Shown here: one piece after another, positions 42,768 to 51,841 of the stretch
How positions within the stretch are numbered: position 1 is the first letter of the stretch
How the letters are laid out: every line of letters begins with the position of its first letter
NCBI RefSeq assembly: GCF_014650055.1
Contig: NZ_BMUF01000001.1
Span: forward strand, 186,001 to 250,000
Length of the DNA stretch: 64,000 nt
Origin: Streptomyces malachitofuscus
Lineage (GTDB): Bacteria; Actinomycetota; Actinomycetes; Streptomycetales; Streptomycetaceae
Direction of reading: 5' to 3'
The notes under the pieces: generated by a model
Told to the model about the DNA's origin: nothing
The model's database searches: none
The model's input: only the letters and a program-made list of their open reading frames with translations
Made by a program: the position numbers and the translations under genes

Positions 42768-45700
42768 TTGCGCAGACAAGTGAAGAGAGCGTGCGCGGCC
42801 ACGGTCGCCACGGCGACGGCCGTGGCGCTCGCGGCGGGCATGGCCGGCCCCGCGTCGGCGAACGGGGAGCGCACGGCGGCCGGTTCGGCGCCCGCGGCCT
42901 CCGCGGCGAAGGCCAAGCACCGGATCACGCTGATCACGGGTGACCGGGTAGCGGTGGACGCCAAGGGCCGTGTCGTCGGGCTGGAGCGGGCCGAGGGCCG
43001 GGAGCACATACCCGTCCAGGTCCGCAGGACCGGCGGTCACACGCTGGTGATACCCGTGGACGCCGCCCGGCTGATCGCGAGCGGCACACTGGACCAGCGG
43101 CTCTTCGACATCACCGAGTTGAACAGGTCCGCGACCCGCGGCTCCCAGAAGCGGGGCCTGAAGGTCATCGTCGGCTACAAGGGCGGCGCGAAGGCCGCCA
43201 AGGCCGACGTCCGTGAGGCGGGCACGGTCCGCCGGGCGCTGAAGTCCCTGAACGCGGACGCGGTGCAGACCCCGCACGAGGACGCCTCCGAACTCTGGGA
43301 CGCCGTCACCAACGGCGACCGGACCGCCTCCGGTGTCGCCCACGTCTGGCTGGACGGGGTCCGCAAGGCCTCCCTCGACACCTCGGTGGCGCAGATCGGC
43401 ACGCCCAAGGCCTGGGCGGCCGGCTACGACGGCAAGGGCGTCAGGATCGCCGTACTGGACACCGGCGTCGACGCCACCCACCCGGACCTCAAGGGCCAGG
43501 TGACCGCCTCCAAGAACTTCACCAGCGCGCCCACCGCCGGTGACAAGGTCGGCCACGGCACCCATGTCGCGTCCATCGCGGCCGGTACGGGCGCCAAGTC
43601 CAAGGGGAAGTTCAAGGGCGTCGCGCCCGGTGCCAAGGTCCTCAACGGCAAGGTCCTCGACGACTCCGGCTTCGGTGACGACTCCGGCATCCTGGCCGGG
43701 ATGGAGTGGGCGGCCGCACAGGGCGCCGACGTCATCAACATGAGCCTCGGCGGCATGGACACGGCCGAGGTCGACCCGCTGGAGGCGGCGGTCAACAAGC
43801 TCTCCGCCGAGAAGGGCGTCCTGTTCGCCATCGCGGCCGGCAACGAGGGCCCGCAGTCGATCGGTTCGCCCGGCAGCGCGGACGCCGCCCTCACCGTCGG
43901 CGCCGTCGACGGCAAGGACCGGCTCGCCGACTTCTCCTCCACCGGCCCCCGCGTCGGCGACGGCGCCGTCAAGCCGGACGTCACCGCTCCCGGCGTCGAC
44001 ATCACGGCCGCCTCGGCGAAGGGCAACGACATCGCCAAGGAGGTCGGCGAGAAGCCGGCCGGGTACATGACCATCTCGGGTACGTCGATGGCGACCCCGC
44101 ATGTCGCGGGCGCCGCGGCGCTTCTGAAGCAGCAGCACCCGGATTGGTCCTCCGCGGAGTTGAAGGGCGCGCTCACCGCGTCCACCAAGGGCGGCCCGTA
44201 CACGCCGTTCGAACAGGGGTCGGGCCGGGTCCAGGCCGACAAGGCCGTCAAGCAGACCGTGATCGCCGAACCGGTGTCGCTGAGCTTCGGCGTCCAGCAG
44301 TGGCCGCACACCGACGACAAGCCGGTCACCGAGCAGATCACCTACCGCAACCTCGGCAGCAAGGACGTCACGTTCAAGCTGACGTCGACCGCCACCAACC
44401 CCAAGGGCAAGGCCGCCCCGGCCGGCTTCTTCAAGCTGGGCGCCACCACCGTCACGGTCCCCGCGGGCGGCAAGGCCTCCGTGGACCTGACCGTCGACAC
44501 CCGGCTCGGCGGCACGGTCGACGGCGCCTACTCGGCGTACGTGGTCGCGACGGGCGGCGGGCAGACCGTGCGCACGGCGGCCGCGGTGCAGCGCGAGGTC
44601 CAGTCGTACGACGTGACGCTGAAGTTCCTCGACCGGGCGGGCAAGCCGGCCACCAACTACGTCGCCGGTCTGGTCGGCCTCTCCGGTCTGGCCGCCGGCC
44701 AGTGGTACCAGCCCTACGACGCCGACGGCACCGTCACGCTCCGCGTGCCCAAGGGCGGCTACGTCCTGGACACCGGGATCCTCGTCTCCGCCGACCCGGA
44801 GAAGTACGAGGGCGCCGACTGGCTGGCCCAGCCGAAGCTGGACGTCGGCAGGAACACCACGGTCACGCTTGACGCCCGCAAGGCCAAGCCGGTGAACATC
44901 ACCGTGGCGGACAAGAAGGCCAAGCCGGAATTCGCCTCGGCCGACTACACCGTCGAGACCAAGGACAGCGGCCACTCCTTCGGCTGGTGGCTGGACTCGT
45001 ACGACAACTTCCGCTCCGCCCACCTCGGTCCGCAGCTGGACGGCACGCTGTACCAGCAGTGGGACGCCCACTTCAGCAAGGGCGCCAAGGAGCAGTACGA
45101 CACCGTCGTCGGCGCCAAGGTGAAGAAGCTCGCCACCGGCTACACCCGGCACTACAAGGCGGGCGACTTCGCCACGGTGAAGGTGGGCATGGGCGCGGCG
45201 GCGAGCGGCAAGAAGGGCGTCGTCAGCGCCTACGGCTCGCTGCCCGGAAGCAGCGGCGCCTCCTCGTTCGGCAACGCGCAGAGCCTGCCCAGCAGCCGCA
45301 CCCTGCACCTGTCCGCGGTGGGCGGGACCCGGTGGGACCTCGACTTCGAGCAGCAGAGCGGTGTCGACGAGGACGGCTGGCCGATTTCCGACGCCGGGTA
45401 CCTCATCGCCGCCGGGAAGAGCCTCAAGGCCGGCAGGACGTACCGGGAGACCGTGAACACAGCCGTCTTCGGGCCGCGCCTGACCTCCGACTACGGCATC
45501 TTCCGGGACGGCAACACCATCTCCGGGACGATTCCGCTGTTCGCCGACGGCAAGGGCCACCCCGGTTCCTCGGTGTACACCTCGGCCACCACCAGCCTCT
45601 ACCGCAACGGCAAGAAGGTCGGCTCCAACGCCGACCCGCTGTTCGGCGAGGGGGAGTTCAAGGTTCCGTCGGGTGACGCCTCCTACCGGCTGACCACCTC

Positions 45701-46094
45701 GGTCAAGCGGAGCGCCAAGGTCGCCGCCGCGTCCACGCGGATCGACGCGAGCTGGACGTTCCGTTCCAGGAAGACGGCCGACTACAAGCAGCTGCCCGCC
45801 TCCACGGTCCGCTTCCTCGCGGCCACGGGTCTGGACAGCAAGGTGCCGGCCGGCAAGAAGGTCACCGTTCCGGTCTCCGTGGAGGGCGCCGCCAAGGGCA
45901 GGAACCTGAAGTCCCTGTCGGTGTACGTGTCGTACGACTACGGCAAGACCTGGAAGAAGACCACGGTCAAGAAGGGGAAGATCACCTTCAAGAACCCCGC
46001 CAAGGGGAAGTCCGTCTCCTTCCACGCCAAGGTCGCCGACAAGAAGGGCAACAAGTCGACGATCTCGGTCTACAACGCCTACTACGGCAAGTAG
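42768..46094 (+). CDS. Secreted subtilisin-family serine protease
   Basis: A 1108-residue S8 protease. Signal peptide at about 1-32 (MRRQVKR, hydrophobic core, cut near PASA), propeptide to about 205, catalytic domain at about 215-500 with Asp231 (VLDTGVD), His263 (GHGTHVAS) and Ser440 (GTSMATPHVAG). About 600 residues of beta-rich C-terminal domains follow, rich in Lys and Thr, with no membrane anchor. The start is TTG 42768, after GGGGGA; GTG 42780 is an alternative. No immunity or partner gene is adjacent, and a strong terminator follows. Confidence 0.94.
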   Translation: MRRQVKRACAATVATATAVALAAGMAGPASANGERTAAGSAPAASAAKAKHRITLITGDRVAVDAKGRVVGLERAEGREHIPVQVRRTGGHTLVIPVDAARLIASGTLDQRLFDITELNRSATRGSQKRGLKVIVGYKGGAKAAKADVREAGTVRRALKSLNADAVQTPHEDASELWDAVTNGDRTASGVAHVWLDGVRKASLDTSVAQIGTPKAWAAGYDGKGVRIAVLDTGVDATHPDLKGQVTASKNFTSAPTAGDKVGHGTHVASIAAGTGAKSKGKFKGVAPGAKVLNGKVLDDSGFGDDSGILAGMEWAAAQGADVINMSLGGMDTAEVDPLEAAVNKLSAEKGVLFAIAAGNEGPQSIGSPGSADAALTVGAVDGKDRLADFSSTGPRVGDGAVKPDVTAPGVDITAASAKGNDIAKEVGEKPAGYMTISGTSMATPHVAGAAALLKQQHPDWSSAELKGALTASTKGGPYTPFEQGSGRVQADKAVKQTVIAEPVSLSFGVQQWPHTDDKPVTEQITYRNLGSKDVTFKLTSTATNPKGKAAPAGFFKLGATTVTVPAGGKASVDLTVDTRLGGTVDGAYSAYVVATGGGQTVRTAAAVQREVQSYDVTLKFLDRAGKPATNYVAGLVGLSGLAAGQWYQPYDADGTVTLRVPKGGYVLDTGILVSADPEKYEGADWLAQPKLDVGRNTTVTLDARKAKPVNITVADKKAKPEFASADYTVETKDSGHSFGWWLDSYDNFRSAHLGPQLDGTLYQQWDAHFSKGAKEQYDTVVGAKVKKLATGYTRHYKAGDFATVKVGMGAAASGKKGVVSAYGSLPGSSGASSFGNAQSLPSSRTLHLSAVGGTRWDLDFEQQSGVDEDGWPISDAGYLIAAGKSLKAGRTYRETVNTAVFGPRLTSDYGIFRDGNTISGTIPLFADGKGHPGSSVYTSATTSLYRNGKKVGSNADPLFGEGEFKVPSGDASYRLTTSVKRSAKVAAASTRIDASWTFRSRKTADYKQLPASTVRFLAATGLDSKVPAGKKVTVPVSVEGAAKGRNLKSLSVYVSYDYGKTWKKTTVKKGKITFKNPAKGKSVSFHAKVADKKGNKSTISVYNAYYGK

Positions 46095-46114
46095 ACGACC
46101 CCGGAATCCAGGGC

Positions 46115-46145
46115 GGCCCGCCGGAAGCACTGCTTCCGGCGGGCC
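46115..46145. terminator. Terminator hairpin between subtilase and regulator genes
   Basis: GGCCCGCCGGAAGCA and TGCTTCCGGCGGGCC pair over 15 bp with a minimal loop, 20 bases after the subtilase stop and 16 before the convergent regulator stop. Confidence 0.9.
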
Positions 46146-46160
46146 GTCCCGTCGTCTGTG

Positions 46161-47075
46161 TCACGGGGCGGTGGTGTCCGCGCCCTGTTGTCGGGCGTCC
46201 ACGCCCCAGCTCGCCAGCAGCCGCAGCGCCTCCGCCGACGGGGAGCCCGGCTCCGCGAAGTAGGTGACCAGCGACTGCTCGGTCTCCGCGGCCGGGCGGA
46301 ACGACTCCCACAGCAGCGTCAGTTCACCCACCAGCGGATGCCTCACCCGCTTGACGCCGTGGCTCTTCTCCTTCACGTCGTGCGCGGCCCACAGCGTCCT
46401 GAACTGCTCGCTCTTGACCGACAGCTCACCGACCAGCGCGGACAGCTGGGGGTCCTCCGGGTGGCAGCCCGCGTCCATGCGCAGATAGGCGACCATGTCG
46501 GACGCCTTCTGGTCCCACTCCACGAACAGCTCCCGGTAGTCCGGGTTGAGGAACACCAGCCGCGCCCAGTTCCGCTCCTGCGCCGGCATCCGGCCCCAGT
46601 CCCCGAAGAGCGCCGCGGCCATCCGGTTCCAGGCGAGGATCTCCGAGCGCCGGCCCACCACGTACGCCGGTACCGTGTCCATCGAGTCCAGCAGCTGCCG
46701 CAGCGCCACGCGCGCCTGCTGCGTCCGGGGCGGCTGCTTCCTCCGGTGCCGCTTCGGCTTCGCCAGATGCGTCAGATGGGCGCGCTCGGCGTCGGTGAGG
46801 CGCAGTGCGCGCGCGATCGAGTCCAGCACCTCCGCCGACACGTTCCGCCCGTTGCCCTGCTCCAGGCGCGTGTAGTAGGCCACGGACACCCCGGCGAGCT
46901 GCGCCAGCTCCTCGCGGCGCAGACCCGGGACCCGGCGGTGGCGTCCGAAGTCCGGCAGACCGACGTCCTCCGGCTTCAGCCGGGCCCGCCGCGTCCGCAG
47001 GAACTCGCTGAGCTCCGCACGCGGGTCGAGACCGCCGTTCGCCGGGCCGGCCGGATCGGTGTGCTGCTCATCCAT
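46161..47075 (-). CDS. XRE-family regulator with MmyB-like ligand-binding domain
   Basis: A 304-residue regulator: helix-turn-helix at about 20-100 (LSEFLRTRRARLKPEDVGLP, RREELAQLAGVSVAYYTRLE, QGNGRNVSAEVLDSIARAL) and a C-terminal PAS-like MmyB domain (PAYVVGRRSEILAWNRMAAA, NWARLVFLNPDYRELFVEW). This family typically represses a divergent oxidoreductase gene, and here the alcohol dehydrogenase at 47253 is divergent over a 177-base gap with an inverted repeat. The ligand is unknown; related MLTR proteins bind lipids. Confidence 0.9.
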   Translation of the reverse strand: MDEQHTDPAGPANGGLDPRAELSEFLRTRRARLKPEDVGLPDFGRHRRVPGLRREELAQLAGVSVAYYTRLEQGNGRNVSAEVLDSIARALRLTDAERAHLTHLAKPKRHRRKQPPRTQQARVALRQLLDSMDTVPAYVVGRRSEILAWNRMAAALFGDWGRMPAQERNWARLVFLNPDYRELFVEWDQKASDMVAYLRMDAGCHPEDPQLSALVGELSVKSEQFRTLWAAHDVKEKSHGVKRVRHPLVGELTLLWESFRPAAETEQSLVTYFAEPGSPSAEALRLLASWGVDARQQGADTTAP

Positions 47076-47089
47076 ACGTCCCAGTATTC

Positions 47090-47105
47090 CCGGTCCTACG
47101 ACCGG
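47090..47105. promoter_or_regulatory. Inverted repeat between XRE gene and alcohol dehydrogenase
   Basis: CCGGTC-CTAC-GACCGG lies 15 bases upstream of the regulator's start, within the divergent promoter region. Candidate operator for the XRE protein. Confidence 0.5.
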
Positions 47106-47252
47106 AGAGCCTGTCCCTGTCAGTGGTACGCACGGCGAACGTAGGCAGAGTGGGGGTCTGGGTGGATCGCCTCCGTCGTCCCAGGCTGGAGCCTGTGCCC
47201 GGCCCGACGGAAGGCAGCCGGGTGCACGACCACCTCACAAGGAGAACCCGGC

Positions 47253-48293
47253 ATGACCACTGTTGCTGCCTACGCCGCACCCGCCGCCAAGGCTCCGCTG
47301 GAGCGGACGACCATCGAGCGGCGCGAGGTCGGCGAGCACGACGTACTGATCGACATCAAGTTCGCGGGCATCTGCCACTCCGACATCCACCAGGTCCGGG
47401 AGGGATGGGGCGAGGCGATCTTCCCGATGGTGCCCGGCCACGAGATCGCCGGTGTGGTGTCCGAGGTCGGCCCCGGCGTCACCAAGTACGCCGTCGGCGA
47501 CCGCGTGGGCGTCGGCTGCATGGTCGACTCCTGCCGCGAGTGCGACAACTGCAGGGCCGGACGGGAGCAGTACTGCACCGGGGGCATGGTCGGCACCTAC
47601 AACGCCCTGGACAAGAACGGCGAGCCCACCTACGGCGGCTACGCGCAGACGATCGTGGTCGACGAGAACTACGTCGTCCGCATCCCCGACGGCCTGGCCC
47701 TCGACGTCGCCGCGCCCCTGCTGTGCGCGGGCATCACCACGTACTCCCCGCTGAAGCGCTGGGGCGCCGGTCCCGGCAAGAAGGTCGCCATCCTCGGCAT
47801 GGGCGGCCTCGGCCACATGGGCGTCAAGATCGCGCACGCGCTGGGCGCGGAGGTGACGGTGCTGTCGCAGTCCCTGCGCAAGAAGGACGACGGCCTGAAG
47901 CTGGGCGCCGACCACTACCACGCCACCGCGGACCAGAAGACGTTCGAGGACCTGCGCGGCACCTTCGACCTCATCGTGTCGACCGTGTCGGCGCCGCTGG
48001 ACCTCGGCGCCTATCTGTCACTGCTGAAGACCGAGGGCACGCTGGCGAACGTCGGCGCCCCCGAGGAGCCCGTCTCCCTGAACCTCTTCTCGGTCATCGG
48101 CGGCGGCAAGACCCTCGCCGGTTCGATGATCGGCGGCATCGCCGAGACGCAGGAGATGCTGGACTTCTGCGCCACGCACGGCATCGGCGCGGAGATCGAG
48201 CTGATCGGCGCTGCCGAGATCAACGAGGCCTACGAACGCGTCCTGAACAGCGACGTCCGCTACCGCTTCGTGATCGACACGGCCACGATCTGA
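47253..48293 (+). CDS. Zinc-dependent NAD(P) alcohol dehydrogenase (cinnamyl type)
   Basis: A 346-residue medium-chain dehydrogenase. Catalytic zinc ligands fall in GICHSDIHQ (Cys41, His42 region) and GHEIAG; structural zinc cysteines are in [15 protein letters not shown]; the Rossmann motif reads [20 protein letters not shown]. The pattern is that of cinnamyl alcohol dehydrogenase/YahK-type aldehyde reductases, usually NADPH-linked. ATG 47253 has AAGGAG upstream. Probably controlled by the divergent XRE regulator. The natural substrate is unknown. Confidence 0.93.
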   Translation: MTTVAAYAAPAAKAPLERTTIERREVGEHDVLIDIKFAGICHSDIHQVREGWGEAIFPMVPGHEIAGVVSEVGPGVTKYAVGDRVGVGCMVDSCRECDNCRAGREQYCTGGMVGTYNALDKNGEPTYGGYAQTIVVDENYVVRIPDGLALDVAAPLLCAGITTYSPLKRWGAGPGKKVAILGMGGLGHMGVKIAHALGAEVTVLSQSLRKKDDGLKLGADHYHATADQKTFEDLRGTFDLIVSTVSAPLDLGAYLSLLKTEGTLANVGAPEEPVSLNLFSVIGGGKTLAGSMIGGIAETQEMLDFCATHGIGAEIELIGAAEINEAYERVLNSDVRYRFVIDTATI

Positions 48294-48394
48294 CACCTCG
48301 CGGCACCTCCCTGTCGCCCCCGTGAGACCCGTCTCGCCTGTTCCGCCGGCCGGGCGGCCTCACACCGAGGGCGAAACACCGCGGAGACCGGCGC

Positions 48395-48667
48395 CTACAG
48401 CGCCTCGAACGGGGGGATGACACGGACGATGATGATCAGTGGGTCACGTGGTGCGACCAGGAATTAGAACCAGCCGCCGGCGGCATCCATACGGCGCAGA
48501 CCGCCCGGTCGAGGGCCGTTTCCCATGTCGCTGACGTCGACACCTGTACTGGCCAGGTCGACGAGTTGGCCGGCCAGACGCTCCACCTCCGCCACGACGT
48601 GAACGGGAAGCCCGCCTGCCACGTGATCGTGGTCGGGGTCGTACTCCCAGCGCCAGTCGGCGCTCAC
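48395..48667 (-). pseudogene. RelE/ParE-like toxin gene interrupted by an in-frame TAA
   Basis: The frame starts at GTG 48667, overlapping the stop of the DUF6247-like gene as GTGA, and reads 67 residues (SADWRWEYDPDHDHVAGGLP, EVERLAGQLVDLASTGVDV, then GGLRRMDAAGGWF) before TAA at 48464-48466. The same frame continues without shift as FLVAPRDPLIIIVRVIPPFE-A-L to a TAG at 48395. That continuation is the usual C-terminal strand pattern of such toxins (GGWFxFLVxPRDxLIIIVRV), so one substitution in a sense codon such as TAC explains the stop. Family assignment is by pattern memory; the interruption is directly visible. Confidence 0.72.
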
Positions 48668-49017
48668 CGGGCCGGGAGGCCGACGGCCGCGTGGGCCTCG
48701 TCCAGGATCCGCCCAATTTCGTGGGCGGCCTGCCGGGCCTGCGCGGCGTCGCCCGATTCAGCGATCTTCTCCCAGTGGCGGAGACCGGCTGCCAGGTCAG
48801 GGCGGCGCTGGATGTGCACATAGACGGCCCACTGGGCGATGAACCGCTGGAGCGGTGCCAGGTCGGAGCCCTGCCGTGACTGGTCGGCCGCTTGGTCCAG
48901 TTCCCGGGTGAACGCCGGCAGGGCGGCAGGCGCGATCTGCCTGATCGCTTGCCTCAGCGCGGCAACCGTGGCCGGTGGTTGGGGGATGAGCGGTTGCCCG
49001 GCGGCGGAGGTGGTCAT
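48664..49017 (-). CDS. DUF6247-like protein, putative antitoxin of an interrupted pair
   Basis: A 117-residue protein predicted to be mostly helical: PQPPATVAALRQAIRQIAPA, FTRELDQAADQSRQGSDLAP, LQRFIAQWAVYVHIQRRPDL, then HEIGRILDEAHAAVG. It resembles the DUF6247 family found in actinobacteria before small toxin-like genes. The ATG at 49017 has GGGAG upstream. Its stop overlaps the GTG of the next, interrupted frame by four bases, the usual antitoxin-toxin coupling. With the toxin frame broken it may be an orphan. No other mobile features are nearby. Confidence 0.72.
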   Translation of the reverse strand: MTTSAAGQPLIPQPPATVAALRQAIRQIAPAALPAFTRELDQAADQSRQGSDLAPLQRFIAQWAVYVHIQRRPDLAAGLRHWEKIAESGDAAQARQAAHEIGRILDEAHAAVGLPAR

Positions 49018-49143
49018 CGTTGCTCCCATGGGCGCGATTCTGATCCCAGGCGTCAGCGTAATGGGCCTGCCTGCCTTCCCACCGCTCGAACTAGTGAGGG
49101 AGGAGCGATCCTGCGAACCCGGGTCACTGGCGGGACCGCGGAC

Positions 49144-50262
49144 TCAGTGCGGCAGGGTGGCCGGGCTGCCGCCGTTGGCCTCGTAGCCGGCGACCGCCAG
49201 GGCGCGGTAGACCGCGAACTCGGCGGCGGGGTCGGCGGACAGGGTCCAGGGCAGCGCGCCCACGTGACCGTCGATGTGTATGAGCTGGTTCATGGCCTCC
49301 GCCCAGCGCTCCGCGCGGACCAGGAAGAACACCAGCAGGTGCCGTACATGCGCCAGCATCGGGTCGTCGGGGCGGGCCGAGTGCACCGCGTGCAGCGCGC
49401 CGTGGATGGCCTTGCTGACGACCTCGCTCTGGTAGAAACCGGCGACCAGGGTCACCTCGGGAAGGTGCTCGAACACCGCGAAGAGCGGCATGGCGGCGAG
49501 GAGCGACCCCTGCGGCGCCCGCGCCGCCGCGGCCTCGGCGAAGGAGTACGCCAGCTGCCGCGAACCGTGCCACTTCTCGCACCAGTACTGCAGCGCGGCC
49601 AGATGCGCGCCCATGTGGGCCGGGGCACGGTCGAGGATCTTCAGCCAGACCTGCTCGAAGTCCTGCTGGGAGTAGCCGAGTCCGCGGGCCACGGAGAGCT
49701 CCACGATGTACGGGACCGGGTCACCCGGAGCCAGCAGCGCCGCCTCGCCGCACGCCGTCTTCGCCTCCTCCATGATGATCCGGAAGGCGTCCGTCCCGGG
49801 CGTCGCGGTGCGCCACGCCTGCTGCACCAGGAACTCGGCGTGCACCGCGGCGCCGCCCGCGTCCTTGGGTGCCTCGGTGCGCCACACCCGCAGCCACTGC
49901 CCGCCCGGCGCCTCGCTCACCCCGCCGGGCCGCCGGGCCAGCTCCAGCGAGGCCGCGCCGGCGAAGGCCTGGACGCGCTGCCAGCGCAGCTCGCCCTCCG
50001 CGTCGGTGCCGGCCAGCAGCTGCTGCGCCGCGCGGTAGTCCTGGGTGCGCTGCACCAGGTCCAGCACGTCCAGCAGGTCCTGGTCGGGGCCGGGCATGCG
50101 GATGTCCAGCTCCTCCTCGCGGGCGAAGCCGTAGTTCGCCGGGTCCGCCGCGTCCGGGTGGCCGGGCGGGACCAGTCCCACCGCGCCGCGCCGGCGCCGG
50201 AGGAACGGCAACACCACGAAGCCCAGCATGACGAGCGCGATCAGGACCCAGAGAATCTCCAT
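49144..50262 (-). CDS. Membrane-anchored protein with TPR-like helical repeats, unknown function
   Basis: A 372-residue protein with one N-terminal membrane helix (MEILWVLIALVMLGFVVLPF) followed by RRRRG, so the bulk is cytoplasmic. The rest is alpha-helical and repeat-like (LDVLDLVQRTQDYRAAQQLL, EEAKTACGEAALLAPGDPVP, FEQVWLKILDRAPAHMGAHL, SFAEAAAARAPQGSLLAAM), resembling TPR arrays. The sequence is well ordered and codon use normal, and I recall a conserved Streptomyces gene at this place next to the cystathionine enzyme, but no function. The divergent gap to metB is 152 bases. Confidence 0.78.
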   Translation of the reverse strand: MEILWVLIALVMLGFVVLPFLRRRRGAVGLVPPGHPDAADPANYGFAREEELDIRMPGPDQDLLDVLDLVQRTQDYRAAQQLLAGTDAEGELRWQRVQAFAGAASLELARRPGGVSEAPGGQWLRVWRTEAPKDAGGAAVHAEFLVQQAWRTATPGTDAFRIIMEEAKTACGEAALLAPGDPVPYIVELSVARGLGYSQQDFEQVWLKILDRAPAHMGAHLAALQYWCEKWHGSRQLAYSFAEAAAARAPQGSLLAAMPLFAVFEHLPEVTLVAGFYQSEVVSKAIHGALHAVHSARPDDPMLAHVRHLLVFFLVRAERWAEAMNQLIHIDGHVGALPWTLSADPAAEFAVYRALAVAGYEANGGSPATLPH

Positions 50263-50414
50263 GTCACAAGCGAACCAGACCACGCCGACAATTGGCCAAC
50301 CCGGTGCCCGACCCTGTGGAAAACTTCCCGCGATCCCCGCCCCGCACCGACCCGTCCGGCGCCCCCGCCGCCCGCGCCCGCCGTCCGCGACGTCCGCGCA
50401 CTACCCTCGGGCAC

Positions 50415-51572
50415 ATGAGCGACAGGCACATCAGTCAGCACTTCGAGACGCTCGCGATTCACGCGGGCAACACCGCCGACCCCCTGACGGGAGCGGTCGT
50501 CCCGCCGATCTACCAGGTGTCCACCTACAAGCAGGACGGTGTCGGCGGCCTGCGCGGCGGCTACGAGTACAGCCGCAGCGCCAATCCGACCAGGACCGCG
50601 CTGGAGGAGAACCTCGCCGCCCTGGAGGGCGGCCGCCGCGGTCTCGCGTTCGCGTCCGGACTGGCGGCCGAGGACTGCCTGTTGCGTACGCTGCTCAGCC
50701 CGGGCGACCACGTGGTGATCCCGAACGACGCCTACGGCGGCACCTTCCGCCTCTTCGCCAAGGTCGTCGCCCGCTGGGGCGTGGAGTGGTCGGTCGCCGA
50801 CACCTCCGACCCCGCCGCCGTCCGGGCCGCGATCACCCCGAAGACCAAGGTCGTCTGGGTGGAGACCCCCTCCAACCCGCTGCTCGGCATCACCGACATC
50901 GCCGCCGTGGCCCAGGTCGCCCGGGACGCGGGCGCGCGGCTCGTCGTCGACAACACCTTCGCCACGCCGTACCTCCAGCAGCCGCTCGCACTCGGCGCGG
51001 ACATCGTCGTGCACTCCCTGACCAAGTACATGGGCGGCCACTCCGACGTCGTCGGCGGCGCCCTGATCACCGGCGACGCGGAGCTGGGCGAGGAGCTCGC
51101 CTATCACCAGAACGCGATGGGCGCGGTCGCCGGCCCCTTCGACTCCTGGCTGGTGCTGCGCGGCACCAAGACCCTCTCGGTGCGCATGGACCGGCACAGC
51201 GAGAACGCCACGAAGATCGCCGACATGCTCAGCCGTCACCCGCGCGTGACGAGCGTCCTGTACCCGGGGCTGCCGGACCACCCGGGGCACGAGGTCGCGG
51301 CCAAGCAGATGCGCGCCTTCGGCGGCATGGTCTCCTTCCGCGTGGAGGGCGGTGAGGAGGCGGCCGTCGAGGTCTGCGACCGCGCCGAGGTGTTCACGCT
51401 CGGCGAGTCGCTGGGCGGCGTCGAGTCCCTCATCGAGCACCCGGGGCGGATGACGCACGCGTCGGTGGCCGGTTCCGCGCTCGAGGTCCCCGCCGACCTG
51501 GTGCGCCTGTCCGTGGGCATCGAGAACGTCGACGACCTGCTCGAAGACCTCCAGCAGGCGCTCGGCCGGTAG
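50415..51572 (+). CDS. metB: Cystathionine gamma-synthase/lyase (PLP, gamma family)
   Basis: A 385-residue Cys/Met metabolism PLP enzyme. Pyridoxal lysine Lys204 is in SLTKYMGGHSD, phosphate-binding YEYSRSANPTR near 50-60, ASGLAAEDC near 80, VDNTFATPYLQQP near 178. Sequence alone does not separate gamma-synthase (transsulfuration towards methionine) from gamma-lyase (cystathionine to cysteine), and both occur in Streptomyces. ATG 50415 lies seven bases after TACCCT with no Shine-Dalgarno, so the mRNA may be leaderless. Confidence 0.9.
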   Translation: MSDRHISQHFETLAIHAGNTADPLTGAVVPPIYQVSTYKQDGVGGLRGGYEYSRSANPTRTALEENLAALEGGRRGLAFASGLAAEDCLLRTLLSPGDHVVIPNDAYGGTFRLFAKVVARWGVEWSVADTSDPAAVRAAITPKTKVVWVETPSNPLLGITDIAAVAQVARDAGARLVVDNTFATPYLQQPLALGADIVVHSLTKYMGGHSDVVGGALITGDAELGEELAYHQNAMGAVAGPFDSWLVLRGTKTLSVRMDRHSENATKIADMLSRHPRVTSVLYPGLPDHPGHEVAAKQMRAFGGMVSFRVEGGEEAAVEVCDRAEVFTLGESLGGVESLIEHPGRMTHASVAGSALEVPADLVRLSVGIENVDDLLEDLQQALGR

Positions 51573-51579
51573 GCGCCGG

Positions 51580-51828
51580 TCACCAGCCCGTGAGCGGTGG
51601 AGTCGTCTCCGACGGCGGCTCCACCCACGGGCGGGCCGTCAGCGCCCACACCACGAACGCCACGGTCACCGCCAGCAACAGCAGCCACATCGCGCGGCGA
51701 ACCAGCGTCCTGCGCCGCAGTATGCGGGCGCCGCGCCGCGCGGCGTCCCCGTGCAGGTCGGGTGGCACGGGCGGCGGTGACTGCTCCAGCATCCGCCGTA
51801 CGGTCGCCTCACGTTTCATCCCCGCCAT
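51580..51828 (-). CDS. Small membrane protein downstream of an ECF sigma factor
   Basis: An 82-residue protein with a charged cytoplasmic part of about 45 residues (MAGMKREATVRRMLEQSP, then GDAARRGARILRRRTLVRR) and one membrane helix at about 47-64 (MWLLLLAVTVAFVVWAL), then a short outer tail. It lies 13 bases after the sigma gene, with GGGAG before its ATG, so it is co-expressed. The topology would suit a minimal anti-sigma factor, but no zinc-binding HxxxCxxC motif is present. Its end is eight bases from the convergent metB stop. Confidence 0.75.
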   Translation of the reverse strand: MAGMKREATVRRMLEQSPPPVPPDLHGDAARRGARILRRRTLVRRAMWLLLLAVTVAFVVWALTARPWVEPPSETTPPLTGW

Positions 51829-51841
51829 GCCGGCTCCCGTC

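Noticed and set aside
42756..46130. 1124-codon minus-strand open frame opposite the subtilase
   Set aside because: Complementary to the catalytic triad-containing protease gene; composition is typical of antisense high-GC frames.
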